The translations under genes and the position numbers were made by a program. Below are positions 1-8,208 of a DNA stretch of 64,000 nt, in pieces. The first letter of the stretch is position 1. Every line of letters starts with the position of its first letter. The notes under the pieces were generated by a model. The model was not told where the DNA came from and did no database searches. It saw nothing but the letters and a program-made list of their open reading frames with translations. Source of the DNA: Actinomadura rupiterrae (lineage in GTDB: Bacteria; Actinomycetota; Actinomycetes; Streptosporangiales; Streptosporangiaceae); NCBI RefSeq assembly GCF_024172125.1, contig NZ_JAMZEA010000017.1, forward strand, positions 124,001-188,000, given 5' to 3'.

Positions 1-495
1 TCCCGATGCAGGCCTGGCGACAAGACCATTCACCGCAAATATCGGGCCAGAAAACAAGATGGGTCCGCCTGCAGTTTATATGCATGACGATTCACCCGTG
101 CCAGAGTTCCAAAGAATTGCCCGGCATGGCGCAATAAGCTGTTCATGAATTTACGGCGCGGTGTGCAGGCCGTTCTGCTAGGCCGTGAACGACTTCGGTG
201 GAAATGCAGGCCTTTCTTGACCTTCAGGGGCGAGTAGACGCCTCGGGAGGCCCTGGAAGGCTGAACCGCCCCGTGGGTGATCGCGATCATCGCCGTCACT
301 CCGTGCCGCGTCCTTCCGGCCGGCACCGGTCCAGGTGGCGATGAGCTTCTTGGCATGCATGGGCAGGGCTGAAGGTTCGGTCGGCCGAGCACAGGCGAGG
401 CGCGCTGGCAACACGCTGGACAGCGGCGTCCGCTCGCTGCTGCTGATGAGGAGCCGACTTTGCCCTGCCCCGAGCCAAGGAGCGGGCACGCCCCT
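1..495. other. Non-coding or undetermined left edge
   Basis: I see no convincing gene here. The open frames on both strands are short, Arg/Pro/Ser-rich and lack a recognisable domain or a good ribosome binding site. Composition is somewhat less GC-rich than the rest of the window. It lies downstream of the minus-strand JmjC/cupin gene, so it may hold that gene's 3' flank. A gene entering from beyond the left edge cannot be excluded. Confidence 0.5.
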
Positions 496-1737
496 TTACG
501 CGGCTGTGAGGAAGCCTTCCTTTAGCAGGATCGCCACCAGCACGGAGCGACCTGATTCATCAAGGTTGCCTGCGATCTGGGATGGTTTGAACGGCCTGCC
601 GTCTCTCTCGACGACATCGCGTAGCTCGGGAGACACCCGCGCAGGGAAGCGTACTGACTTGCCGTGGAACGACAGGGTCACCGCGTCGCCGTCTCGCCCA
701 AGGAGTGCTTGGACCTCAGGACGCCGGCGGATGAGGGAATCTGCGGTGATCTGGCCCATCTGAAGGTCGACCAGATGACCACGCAGCTCAGGGTGTCGCT
801 GGTCTACGACGCGGTCCCAGACTGAACTCGAAACCATGCGCTCAGGGGTGGGGAGCTGGTCGAGCAGGGCAGCGGCCAGTTGTTTGGCCAGGCCCTCCGC
901 CGCGGCTCTTGCATCGCCGTCATGAGTGAAGCCGATCGGTAGCGCGCGACGAAAGGCTATGTCGTTTTCAACGACCGACCGTATAGCCTTTTTGAAAACG
1001 TCGGCCCAGAGCACCGGGTGGATTCCGATCGTCACGTGCATTGACGCCTCATGAGTGGAGGTGCCGGCGTGCACCGTTCCACGCGGGAGGTAGAGGAGAT
1101 CACCCGATTCCAGCGTGAATTCATGCGTGGGATCCCCTGGCCCCTCCTCAGGAGTACGCCAAGTCTGATTCCTCAACGGCAATTCTGCAGCCGCACCATA
1201 AAGATTCCATCTTTTAGAGCCGTGGACCTGTACGATCATCACATCGTGGGTATCGTAATGCGGCCGGAAGCCGCGGCTCTCAGGAGGGGTCAAGTAGATA
1301 TTGAGCTGAGGATTGAAGTTCTCATCATTGTCGAGCGAGCGGCAGAGCCGCATCAGGCCTTCATGCCGCTCATTGATCGCATTAGCTACAATGGTAGAAC
1401 CTTCTCGAAACCGCTGGTAGATCAATTCGAGCTCGTTACCGCGGAGCCGCTCGTCGTCGGACGATGCCAACAACTTCGATATCGGAGTCTCCTCGCCGTC
1501 CACCACCACTCGGATACTGTCCGCCCGGAGGTTGGTGACCATGAGGGCTCTGTCCAGGTCAGCGAGCGTAAAGAGGTCTCGGTAGTACTCTCGATCGCCA
1601 CGCTGGATCAGAAGCGGCTCGCGTTCATAGTACTGGTTCTTGAACTCTTCAACGCTTACCGGCGAAATAAGGCGAGCCAAGGTGTAGTAGGAACTGGCCG
1701 CTTTGATCGTTTCGTGCACCGCATTTTCTTCGGGCAT
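496..1737 (-). CDS. JmjC/cupin-like Fe(II)/2-oxoglutarate oxygenase
   Basis: This 413-residue protein looks like a cupin_4/JmjC-family dioxygenase of the ribosomal-oxygenase (RoxA/ycfD, MINA53) type, which hydroxylates amino-acid side chains using Fe(II) and 2-oxoglutarate. The metal site is visible: H160-Y-D162 in the stretch FRPHYDTHD, and a distal histidine H223 in LPRGTVHAG. A basic HGSKRW element follows the first strand, as in RoxA proteins, and the C-terminal 150 residues resemble the helical/winged region of such enzymes. I chose the ATG at 1735-1737 because GGGAG lies about 8 nt upstream; a GTG 18 codons further up (1791) is possible. Composition is clearly less GC-rich than downstream genes, suggesting transfer. 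In actinomycetes this family also modifies peptides, so the substrate is not predictable. Family assignment is firm, function is inferred. Confidence 0.8.
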   Translation of the reverse strand: MPEENAVHETIKAASSYYTLARLISPVSVEEFKNQYYEREPLLIQRGDREYYRDLFTLADLDRALMVTNLRADSIRVVVDGEETPISKLLASSDDERLRGNELELIYQRFREGSTIVANAINERHEGLMRLCRSLDNDENFNPQLNIYLTPPESRGFRPHYDTHDVMIVQVHGSKRWNLYGAAAELPLRNQTWRTPEEGPGDPTHEFTLESGDLLYLPRGTVHAGTSTHEASMHVTIGIHPVLWADVFKKAIRSVVENDIAFRRALPIGFTHDGDARAAAEGLAKQLAAALLDQLPTPERMVSSSVWDRVVDQRHPELRGHLVDLQMGQITADSLIRRRPEVQALLGRDGDAVTLSFHGKSVRFPARVSPELRDVVERDGRPFKPSQIAGNLDESGRSVLVAILLKEGFLTAA

Positions 1738-1952
1738 CTTACACGCTCCCAGGAGTCGATAGGTCTCGAACTGCGCCCAACTCGGCAACACCGGACGAAA
1801 GAAGCACCTCCTTAATTCAGCACGATTTTCCTAGCCCGCCTCCTCCGTAAAGACGTTCATAGAACGATGGGTAAGTGTGGCTTCGGGGCTGCGGCAGCGA
1901 TCTAGGTCTCATCTGGATGCTGCCACGGGCAGTATCTGTCTGTAAATGCTGT

Positions 1953-2010
1953 TGTCATGACCTCACGCACCGTAGTCTTTAGTATTTTATGACAAGTGAA
2001 ATTACTGTCA
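1953..2010. repeat. Cluster of TGTCA/TGACA pentamers, possible old transposon end
   Basis: TGTCA occurs at 1953-1957, its complement TGACA at 1990-1994 and TGTCA again at 2006-2010, inside an AT-rich stretch that contrasts with the surrounding GC-rich DNA. Ends of Tn7/Tn5053-like elements carry repeated transposase sites beginning TGTC, and a decayed tniA-tniB-tniQ set lies about 1.1 kb downstream. Pentamers recur by chance, no longer shared repeat was found and no matching right end was located, so this is weak. Confidence 0.2.
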
Positions 2011-2479
2011 GCAACAGAACAGTTAAGGGAACCCTAGAAGATGGTTAGCGTGCACTAAAATATGACGCAGCGTGATGCTCGTACAAGGGAGCGAGCGGAC
2101 TCCTGGCGAGTCGTGCATCGTGGTAAACACTGACATCTCAGGACACCTCTGACCTCATACGGACACAGGTATCGACGAGATGTCGTCGGCACAACCTGCT
2201 GTCGACCGCCGACTTCGCCTCGACCGTGTCTCCCAGCGGCCAGATGGTTCATGGACCCGGCCGCCCCCAGTCCGCCATCCCGCGCTGTACCGCCCAGACC
2301 TGTCCGGTGGGGCGAAGGCGGTCTCGGGGAACGCCGGCACCTGAGGCGGGTGGGTGCGGAGCCCACTGGAGGCAGGACACCCCTACGCACACGCGAGATC
2401 GCGCTGGGGTGCTGAAGCGGGGGGCCAAACAAGCGTGCTTCGCCATGCACACCGCTCTTGATGCCGTATTCAGGTGACC
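2011..2479. other. Intergenic stretch without recognisable gene
   Basis: Between the AT-rich segment and the CRISPR leader I see only short shadow frames rich in Arg and Pro. There is no domain, no good start signal and no long inverted repeat. It separates the divergently oriented JmjC gene from the CRISPR array. Confidence 0.4.
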
Positions 2480-2629
2480 GCATCCCGCAGGTCGCCGGGA
2501 GATGATTCTCGCTCAGGCGATGTCCTGCGGTGCGCGGGTGGCAGCGCTTGATGCATGTCCGATTTGCCGGTCTCGCCGAAAGTACTCGAAACTGTCCCTG
2601 AACCAAGGCAAACACCCAGGTCATCAGGA
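2480..2629 (+). promoter_or_regulatory. Probable CRISPR leader
   Basis: The 150 bases before the first repeat are less GC-rich than the array and include an A-rich segment around 2580-2615 and the repeat-proximal TCATCAG (2623-2629). Two arguments place the leader on this side. First, the repeats nearest it are identical while the right-hand ones have drifted, and distal repeats are the ones that usually decay. Second, in type I-E arrays the leader normally precedes the GTGCTCCCC end of the repeat. Promoter elements are not clear enough to assign. Confidence 0.5.
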
Positions 2630-3021
2630 GTGCTCCCCGCGCACGCGGGGATGGTCCCCCCTGCGACACAGCGGAGTCGGGGGTGTCGCCGGTGCTCCCC
2701 GCGCACGCGGGGATGGTCCCGGCAACATCGCCGACCTGCGGCAGTACGTCGTGTGCTCCCCGCGCACGCGGGGATGGTCCGACGTTGGTCTTGCCCGATC
2801 CCTTCTGACCGGAGTGCTCCCCGCGCACGCGGGGATGGGCCCGCCAAGGTCACCTCGGTTCTGGGGGCCGTTGTGCTCCCCGCGCGCGCGGGGATGGTCC
2901 CGCGTGCAGGCGCGCGGAATTGCACAACCGTGCGTGCTCCCCGCGCGCGCAGGGATGGTCCGCCCCGCCGAGGGCGGCCAGATCACGACCAGGGTGCTCC
3001 CCGCGCGCGCGGGGATGGTCC
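2630..3021 (+). CRISPR. Type I-E-style CRISPR array, 7 repeats and 6 spacers
   Basis: Seven 28-base repeats start at 2630, 2692, 2753, 2814, 2873, 2934 and 2994. Each begins GTGCTCCCCGCG and ends GGGGATGGTCC or a variant, with a short inner palindrome (CCCCGCG/CGCGGGG) typical of type I-E. Spacers are 34, 33, 33, 31, 33 and 32 bases. Repeats 1-4 have CAC in the loop, 5-7 have CGC; repeat 4 ends GGGCC and repeat 6 has an A in the second arm, so the right side is the older end. No cas1, cas2, cas3 or Cascade gene is in the window. Spacer 3 read on the minus strand encodes a Walker A motif. The array stops within about 75 bases of a truncated transposase gene. Confidence 0.97.
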
Positions 3022-3099
3022 AGTACTCCGGGTGGTAGCGGGGGACCAGCAGCAGCCTCGGGGACAGCAGCCGGGCTGTGGCCTCGGCATTCATGGCAG

Positions 3100-3837
3100 A
3101 TGGTGCACCAACTGCCGGGCACCACTTTCTCCAACCCGGCCGAGCGCGGCGATTACGACAGTGACGCCTCGGCTGTCTTGACGTTGGCCGAGCTGAACCG
3201 GTGGCTGGCGCTGGCGGTGGCGGTCTACCACGGCCAGGTCCACGGCACCCTGGGGCAGACCCCGGCCGGCCGCTGGGAGCAAGGGGTGGCCGAGGGCGGC
3301 CGTCCGGTCACGGTGGCCAGCGAGCTGGCCTTCCTGGTCGACTTCCTGCCGGTGTTCCGGCGGACGATGACCCGGACCGGTTTCCAACTCGACCACGTTC
3401 AGTACTACAGCGACGCGCTCAAGCCGTGGATCGCCCGCCGGGGAGGGCTGGACAAGTTCGTGCTGCGCCGTGATCCCCGTGACATCTCCCGGATCTGGGC
3501 CCTGGATCCCGACGGTACGGCGTACGTGCAGGTGCCGTACCGGACGCTGTCACGGCCGCCGATCAGCGCCTGGGAGAACAAGGCCGCCATCGACCGGCTC
3601 CGTGAGCAGGGGCGCGCTCAGGTGGATGAGAATTCCCTGTTCCAGATGGTGGAGCAGATGCGGCGCCTCACCGAGGAAGCCGCTGCCAGGACCCGCGGAG
3701 CTCGCAGGGCCCGCCGGGACCTGGAGCGCCGTCGCCAGACGCCACCCTCCCCGGCCCCAGCCGCGGTACCGAGTCCTCCCGCCCCCGGCGATGCTGCGGT
3801 GGCGGCCGAGCCGTTCGAGGTGATCGAGCAGTGGTGA
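3100..3837 (+). pseudogene. tniA: Truncated TniA/TnsB-type transposase, C-terminal part
   Basis: Only the C-terminal half of a DDE transposase of the TniA/TnsB (Mu-like) family remains. Residues matching the family begin about 3100 with QLPGTTFSNPAERGDYDS, a hallmark stretch just after the catalytic core. These are followed by the Mu-type C-terminal beta-barrel (HGTLGQTPAGRWEQG onwards) and a charged helical tail that in TniA proteins contacts the TniB ATPase. The integrase core with its D-D-E triad and the N-terminal DNA-binding domains are absent; CRISPR-array sequence lies where they should be. The frame stays open upstream to an ATG inside the array (2920), but that reading is only array translation. 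The gene overlaps tniB by 7 bases as in intact tni operons. It cannot encode an active transposase. Confidence 0.88.
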
Positions 3838-4811
3838 CCTCGGATCCGGGCGCGGGGCCGCCTGGTGCCGGCGCGAATGAGCCGGCCGATCCGGTGCTGG
3901 AGGCGGAGCTCGTGGCGGCCGAAGATCTGTCGCATCTCCACCAGGCCGCGCAGCAGATCGCCCGGCTGCCGGATGTTGAGCGGATGGCGTATCTGCGGGC
4001 GGACCGGTGGATCGGCTACACCCGCGCCACCGAGGCCCTGGCCCGGCTGGAGGCGCTGCTGGCGTGGCCGGCCAAGCAGCGGATGCCGAACCTGCTGCTG
4101 CTCGGGCCTACTAACAACGGCAAATCGATGATCATCGAGAAGTTCCGTCGCGCTCATCCGCCGGTCTGGCATCCGGACTGGGAGGAGATCCCGGTGCTGA
4201 CGGTGCAGATGCCTTCGGACCCGAAGGTGTCGCGCTTCTACACCGCTTTGTTGACCGCGCTCGGAGCGCCGCTGCGTCCCGGTCAGCGGCTGGCCGAGTT
4301 GGAACAGCTGACACTGCGGCTGCTGCGCCAGACCGGGGTACGCGTGCTGGTGATCGACGAGCTGCACAACACGCTGGCCGGTCACGGCACCGCCCGCCGG
4401 GAATTCCTCAACCTGCTGCGGTTCCTGGGCAACGAGCTGAAGATCCCACTGGTCGGCGTCGGCACCAGGGACGCCTACCTGGCGATCCGCTCCGACGACC
4501 AGCTGGAGAACCGGTTCGCCCCGTTCGTGCTGCCCAGCTGGAGGCCCGATGAGCAGGCGTGCAAACTGCTGGCCAGCTTCGCCGCGGCGTTCCCGCTGCG
4601 CCGCCCCTCCCTCATCGCCACCCCGGACATGGCCGAGTATCTGCTGACCCGTAGCGAGGGAACGATCGGGGAACTCACCGCCCTGCTCACCGAGGCGGCC
4701 GTAGCCGCGATCGAGTCCGGGGAGGAAGCGATCAGCCAGCGGACCTTGCTCCTGGCCTCCTACGCTGGCCCGACCCAGCGGCGGGCGATGTTCGAGCGCG
4801 AACTCGCATGA
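3831..4811 (+). CDS. tniB: TniB/TnsC-type AAA+ transposition ATPase
   Basis: A 326-residue AAA+ ATPase of the TniB/TnsC family, which binds target DNA and recruits or activates the DDE transposase. Walker A is GPTNNGKS at residues 92-99, Walker B is RVLVIDELH at 171-179, and VGVGTRDAY looks like the sensor-1 strand. Length fits the family (about 300-350). The GTG start at 3831 sits inside the end of tniA, and the stop overlaps tniQ by ATGA, so the three genes form one translationally coupled operon. The reading frame is intact although both partners are damaged, suggesting recent decay or a retained accessory role. In CRISPR-associated transposons the equivalent protein links the guide complex to the transposase, but no guide complex is visible here. 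Confidence 0.9.
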   Translation: MVTSDPGAGPPGAGANEPADPVLEAELVAAEDLSHLHQAAQQIARLPDVERMAYLRADRWIGYTRATEALARLEALLAWPAKQRMPNLLLLGPTNNGKSMIIEKFRRAHPPVWHPDWEEIPVLTVQMPSDPKVSRFYTALLTALGAPLRPGQRLAELEQLTLRLLRQTGVRVLVIDELHNTLAGHGTARREFLNLLRFLGNELKIPLVGVGTRDAYLAIRSDDQLENRFAPFVLPSWRPDEQACKLLASFAAAFPLRRPSLIATPDMAEYLLTRSEGTIGELTALLTEAAVAAIESGEEAISQRTLLLASYAGPTQRRAMFERELA

Positions 4812-6074
4812 ACTCCGGCGCTGGCCGCGCCAGGCGGTGGCCACTGCACCCACCACCCCACCCGGGCGAGGCACTGACCTCCTGGCTGCATCGCCTCGCC
4901 CAGCCCTACGGCCTTTCGGTCCGACAGCTGGTCGAACACAACCTCGGCCCGGCCTCTGCCCTGCTTCCCGCGCCCAGCTCCAGGACTGGTTCCGCGGCCG
5001 ATGACCTGGACTGGGCCCCGGCCGCCCCGGTCCTGCAGGCCGTCGCGGCGCGGACCGGCGTGGCGCTGGCAGACATACGCCTGATGACGATCGCCGGGTG
5101 GGTGCCATGGCTGGCCGACACTCTGGACCCCAACCAGGGCCCGGAGGCGTTCCACACCTACGCCCGGCAGGACTCGGTGCTACTCGGCCGCGGCGAGGCC
5201 GGCACCAACGTGGTCGGGCGATGGCTGCCCTGGCTGCCTGCCGAATCGCCGATCCGGCACGTGCCCAGCCGCCTGTGCCCGCTCTGCCACGCCGACCCCA
5301 GCCGCGGAACCCCGCTCACCGCCACCCTCGCGCTCATGCGCTCCTGCACCGAGCATCGCTGCCTCCTGGAAGACCACCACGACGTCGCCTACGCCACCTG
5401 GAAGGGGGGGCGCTTCCCCTCAGCACGTCCGCGATCACGTCCTGGCCATGGACGACCTCACCCACCGGGGCCTGGCCACCGGCATCGTCACCCTGCCGCG
5501 CAGGCCGGTCCACGTCGGTGTCTGGCTGCGGATGCTTCGCACCCTGCTGGACGAGGTCAGCATCTCCACCTCCAAGGTGCGCCGCCGCTCGGCCACCGCG
5601 CTCGAACTGATCTGGGACACCGCCGGCTATCCCCGCCGAGCGGGCCTGAAGGTCTGGCGGCCCTACGAGTCACTCGACCCCCTTTGCCAGGGATGGATGC
5701 TGGAGGCCGCCGCGACTGCGCTCCACCTCATCGGCACCGGGCAGATCACCGCCCAGGGCACCCTCGGCCACCTGCTCACCATCCAGCCGCACCAGCACGT
5801 CTACGACGGCGAGCCGCCGCCCCCACCACAGGCCGTCTATGACGAGGCTTGGGAGAAGGTCGTGAAGTACTTCGCCTCCCGCGAACGGAAGGTGCCCGCG
5901 TCGCCTCGAGGAGTCCTCGCCGCCTTCACCGAGCCCTGCCACACACTCGAGGACTTCGACCGCAACCGGCAACTTCTGATCACCATCGGTTTCAACGCTG
6001 CCGCCCTGCCCGACGCCCGACGCCTCGGTCGCCACGACCTGCTGCCCAGGCCACCGGGGCACCCTTCTTGCTGA
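4808..6074 (+). pseudogene. tniQ: TniQ-family protein, interrupted by a +1 frameshift
   Basis: The product matches TniQ, the target-selection adaptor of Tn5053/Tn7-like elements. The N-terminal PHPGEALTSWLHRLAQPYG signature is followed by a zinc-ribbon-like set of cysteines and histidines (CPLCHAD, then SCTEHRC, residues about 155-195). The frame breaks at a run of seven G residues, 5404-5410. Removing one G restores a continuous protein that proceeds through GGASPQHVRDHVLAMDDLTHRG into the frame ending at 6074. The start ATG overlaps the tniB stop. The break could be a real mutation, a sequencing error in the homopolymer, or programmed slippage; the first two are likelier. About 420 residues would be encoded without it. 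Confidence 0.82.
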
Positions 6075-6144
6075 CATCGGTGAGAGTGCGTCCGCGTGGG
6101 GAAGTGGGGTTGAGAATCCCGCCATCCCTGTCGATCATGAGCTC

Positions 6145-6771
6145 GTGACTGCGGCCGTTGACGAATCATGGGATCGCATTGTGGCCTGGCTCGCGCGACA
6201 CGCACCCAGGTCGGCGGAGCTTCTTGGCGGGCCGGCTAGCGCCGCAGACCTGGCAGAGGCGCAAGAAGCGGTGGGCGCCGAACTGCCTGGCGACCTGGTG
6301 CACTGGTGGCGGCGGGCCGACGGGACCACGCGACCCGGCCGAGGGCGCGACCTGTACCTGATCCCGCGCTTCTATCCGTGCAGCATCCAGCATGCCCTGC
6401 GCAGCCGCCGGATTTGGTGGCAGGTCTGGCACGACGACACGATCGAGCGGGGATGGCTGGCGGAGGAGGACTTCGTCGGTGCCCAGGCCGGCCCCGCAGG
6501 GAGCAAGGCCGGGATGTGGCTTCCGGGCTTTTTGCCCATCGCCGGAGGTGTCGGTGGAGAGACCCTGTTCGTCGATCTGCGGACCGGGCCCCTGCATGGA
6601 TGCGTCCGCGAGTTCGACAAGGTGTCCACCGACCTGGAGCCGCGGTGGGCGGGGATCGCCGACATGCTGGCCGAGGTCGCCGACGCGCTGGAGAACGACA
6701 CCCCACTCGACGGGCTCCGCCCTCACGTGCCGCAGGACGGCGTTCTGTACTGGGACCGAGGTATCCAGTGA
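6145..6771 (+). CDS. SMI1/KNR4 (SUKH) family protein
   Basis: A 208-residue cytosolic protein with the SUKH fold: an N-terminal helix pair, the motif LPGDLVHWWRRADG near residue 50, then the strand motif FLPIAGGVGGETLFVDLRTG and a C-terminal helix (GIADMLAEVADALE). SUKH proteins commonly serve as immunity proteins against nuclease or deaminase toxins of polymorphic toxin systems. No toxin gene is next to it. It sits between tniQ and the resolvase, the usual place for cargo in Tn5053-like elements, so it may be cargo. The GTG start at 6145 was chosen because it best preserves the family N-terminus; no strong ribosome binding site is seen. Confidence 0.75.
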   Translation: MTAAVDESWDRIVAWLARHAPRSAELLGGPASAADLAEAQEAVGAELPGDLVHWWRRADGTTRPGRGRDLYLIPRFYPCSIQHALRSRRIWWQVWHDDTIERGWLAEEDFVGAQAGPAGSKAGMWLPGFLPIAGGVGGETLFVDLRTGPLHGCVREFDKVSTDLEPRWAGIADMLAEVADALENDTPLDGLRPHVPQDGVLYWDRGIQ

Positions 6772-6929
6772 CCTTCACAAGAACCGGCCTGGGAGTGTCC
6801 GTCAGGGGAACGCTCACCGGACAACCACGACCATCCCGTTCACGAGATCGCGACCTGCGGTGATGTCGTCTCACATAGGTAGTCCGCGAATCTGTCCGGT
6901 GAAGGGGGCCTAAACGGTACGATCGCCGG

Positions 6930-7517
6930 GTGGGAGAACTGATCGGCTACGCACGGTGCTCGACCGTCCTGCAAGACCTCACCGCCCAGACCGAGATCCT
7001 CACCGGCCTCGGCGTGAACGAGGACCGCATCTACCTCGACAAGGGACTCACCGGCACCAACCGGGAACGACCCGGCCTCGACCAGGCCCTCGCCGCGGTC
7101 CGCTCCGGCGACACCCTGGTCGTCCCCAAACTCGACCGGCTCGCACGCTCGGTCCCCGACGCCCGCACCATCGGCGACACCCTCGTCGCCCGCGGCATCC
7201 GCCTCTCTCTGGGCGGCAGCATCTACGACCCCGCCGACCCCATGTCCAAGATGTTCTTCAACATGCTCGCGGTGTTCGCCGAGTTCGAGGCCGACCTTTT
7301 GAAGATGCGCACCCGCGAGGGCATGGCCATCGCCCGGTCCCGCGGCAAGCTCAAGGGCCGGGCACCCAAGCTCAGCGTGCGGCAGCAGGCCGAGCTGGTG
7401 CGCATGCACGCCACCGGCGAATACACCATCGCCGAGCTGATGGAGGTCTTCTCCGTCGGGCGCGCGACGGTGTACCGCGTTCTGGACCGAGCACCCAAGC
7501 GTGTGGGGGACTTCTGA
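6930..7517 (+). CDS. tniR: Serine recombinase, Tn3/TniR-type resolvase
   Basis: A 195-residue small serine recombinase. The N-terminal catalytic domain has the nucleophile serine in GYARCST (residue 11), the conserved Q20, the segment PKLDRLARS and the long helix preceded by FNMLAVFAEFEADL. The C-terminal 50 residues form a Hin-type helix-turn-helix (ELMEVFSVGRATVYRVLDR). Length is typical of resolvases such as TniR/TnpR that resolve transposon cointegrates. Its position downstream of tniB-tniQ matches the classical tniA-B-Q-R order. A TACGAT box ends 6 nt before the GTG start and there is no ribosome binding site, so the mRNA may be leaderless. The 158-bp gap upstream is where a res site would lie, but I cannot define subsites. 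Confidence 0.9.
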   Translation: MGELIGYARCSTVLQDLTAQTEILTGLGVNEDRIYLDKGLTGTNRERPGLDQALAAVRSGDTLVVPKLDRLARSVPDARTIGDTLVARGIRLSLGGSIYDPADPMSKMFFNMLAVFAEFEADLLKMRTREGMAIARSRGKLKGRAPKLSVRQQAELVRMHATGEYTIAELMEVFSVGRATVYRVLDRAPKRVGDF

Positions 7518-7523
7518 GGCCAG

Positions 7524-8099
7524 ATGCGACTCAGCGACATGGGGATCCGTAAGAATCGGATGTGGAACCGGCGCCAGGTCCGGACCGAGCTCGCCGAACT
7601 GCGCCGTGCCGACCCAGACCTGAATGCCTTCGGCGCCCGCGCCCACCAGTACACCTTGAACTCGCCGCTGTCCCAGGCTGTTCTAGCTTCCTTCGAGACC
7701 CGGCACGGTATCCGTCTGCCCGGTGACTACCGGGACTTCCTCCTGCAGGTCGGCAACGGCGGAGCCGGGCCGTACTACGGGCTGTTCCCCCTTGACAGCT
7801 ACCCGCCGCCCGACGTACTGCCCAGCGACTATCCAGACTTCCTGCGCACCGCGTTCCCGCACCATCGATCCTGGGACTCGCCCCACGACACACCGGGCTA
7901 CGAGGACGATGACCACATCACCGGATCGCTGCCGATCGTCCACGAGGGCTGCGGCTACATCATCCGGCTGGTCATCACCGGACCCGGGCGCGGCAACCTT
8001 TGGTTGGACGCCCGATGCAGTGACGCGGGCATCCACCCCCTTGGCATCAGCTTCCGCCCCTGGTACAACACCTGGCTCACCACAGGACGAGCAACCTGA
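7524..8099 (+). CDS. Second SMI1/KNR4 (SUKH) family protein
   Basis: A 191-residue protein. Residues 53-75 (RHGIRLPGDYRDFLLQVGNG) are the diagnostic SUKH segment and are followed by GAGPYYGLFPL; a later strand reads IVHEGCGYIIRLVITG and a Trp/Tyr-rich end (FRPWYNTWL) closes the domain. It starts 6 bases after the resolvase stop and is probably cotranscribed with it. It is diverged from the SUKH protein at 6145, so this is not a recent tandem duplication. As above, immunity to an absent toxin or another SUKH role is possible; the sequence does not decide. Confidence 0.75.
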   Translation: MRLSDMGIRKNRMWNRRQVRTELAELRRADPDLNAFGARAHQYTLNSPLSQAVLASFETRHGIRLPGDYRDFLLQVGNGGAGPYYGLFPLDSYPPPDVLPSDYPDFLRTAFPHHRSWDSPHDTPGYEDDDHITGSLPIVHEGCGYIIRLVITGPGRGNLWLDARCSDAGIHPLGISFRPWYNTWLTTGRAT

Positions 8100-8208
8100 C
8101 TCGGCGGGACCACAGCTCGATCAGCCCCTCTCTGTGCAGAGGGCTTCTGACATCCGTGAAGTCGACTTCGGAAATCGACAATTTTCGGTGCCGCCGCCCT
8201 GGTGAGAG

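Noticed and set aside
1051-1815. Plus-strand 254-codon frame opposite the JmjC gene
   Set aside because: No domain; the minus strand clearly encodes the cupin protein with metal ligands in place.
2920-3100. Open frame from 2920 through CRISPR repeats into tniA
   Set aside because: It is translated repeat sequence (Arg/Gly/Pro patterns at the 61-base period) joined by chance to the tniA remnant, with no ribosome binding site.
2055-3134. Several long minus-strand frames across the array
   Set aside because: They encode repeating Arg-rich words such as HPRARGEH and GPSPRARGA that come from the CRISPR repeats.
3618-5108. 496-codon minus-strand frame opposite tniB
   Set aside because: Gln/Arg-rich shadow of the high-GC tniB gene; no family features.
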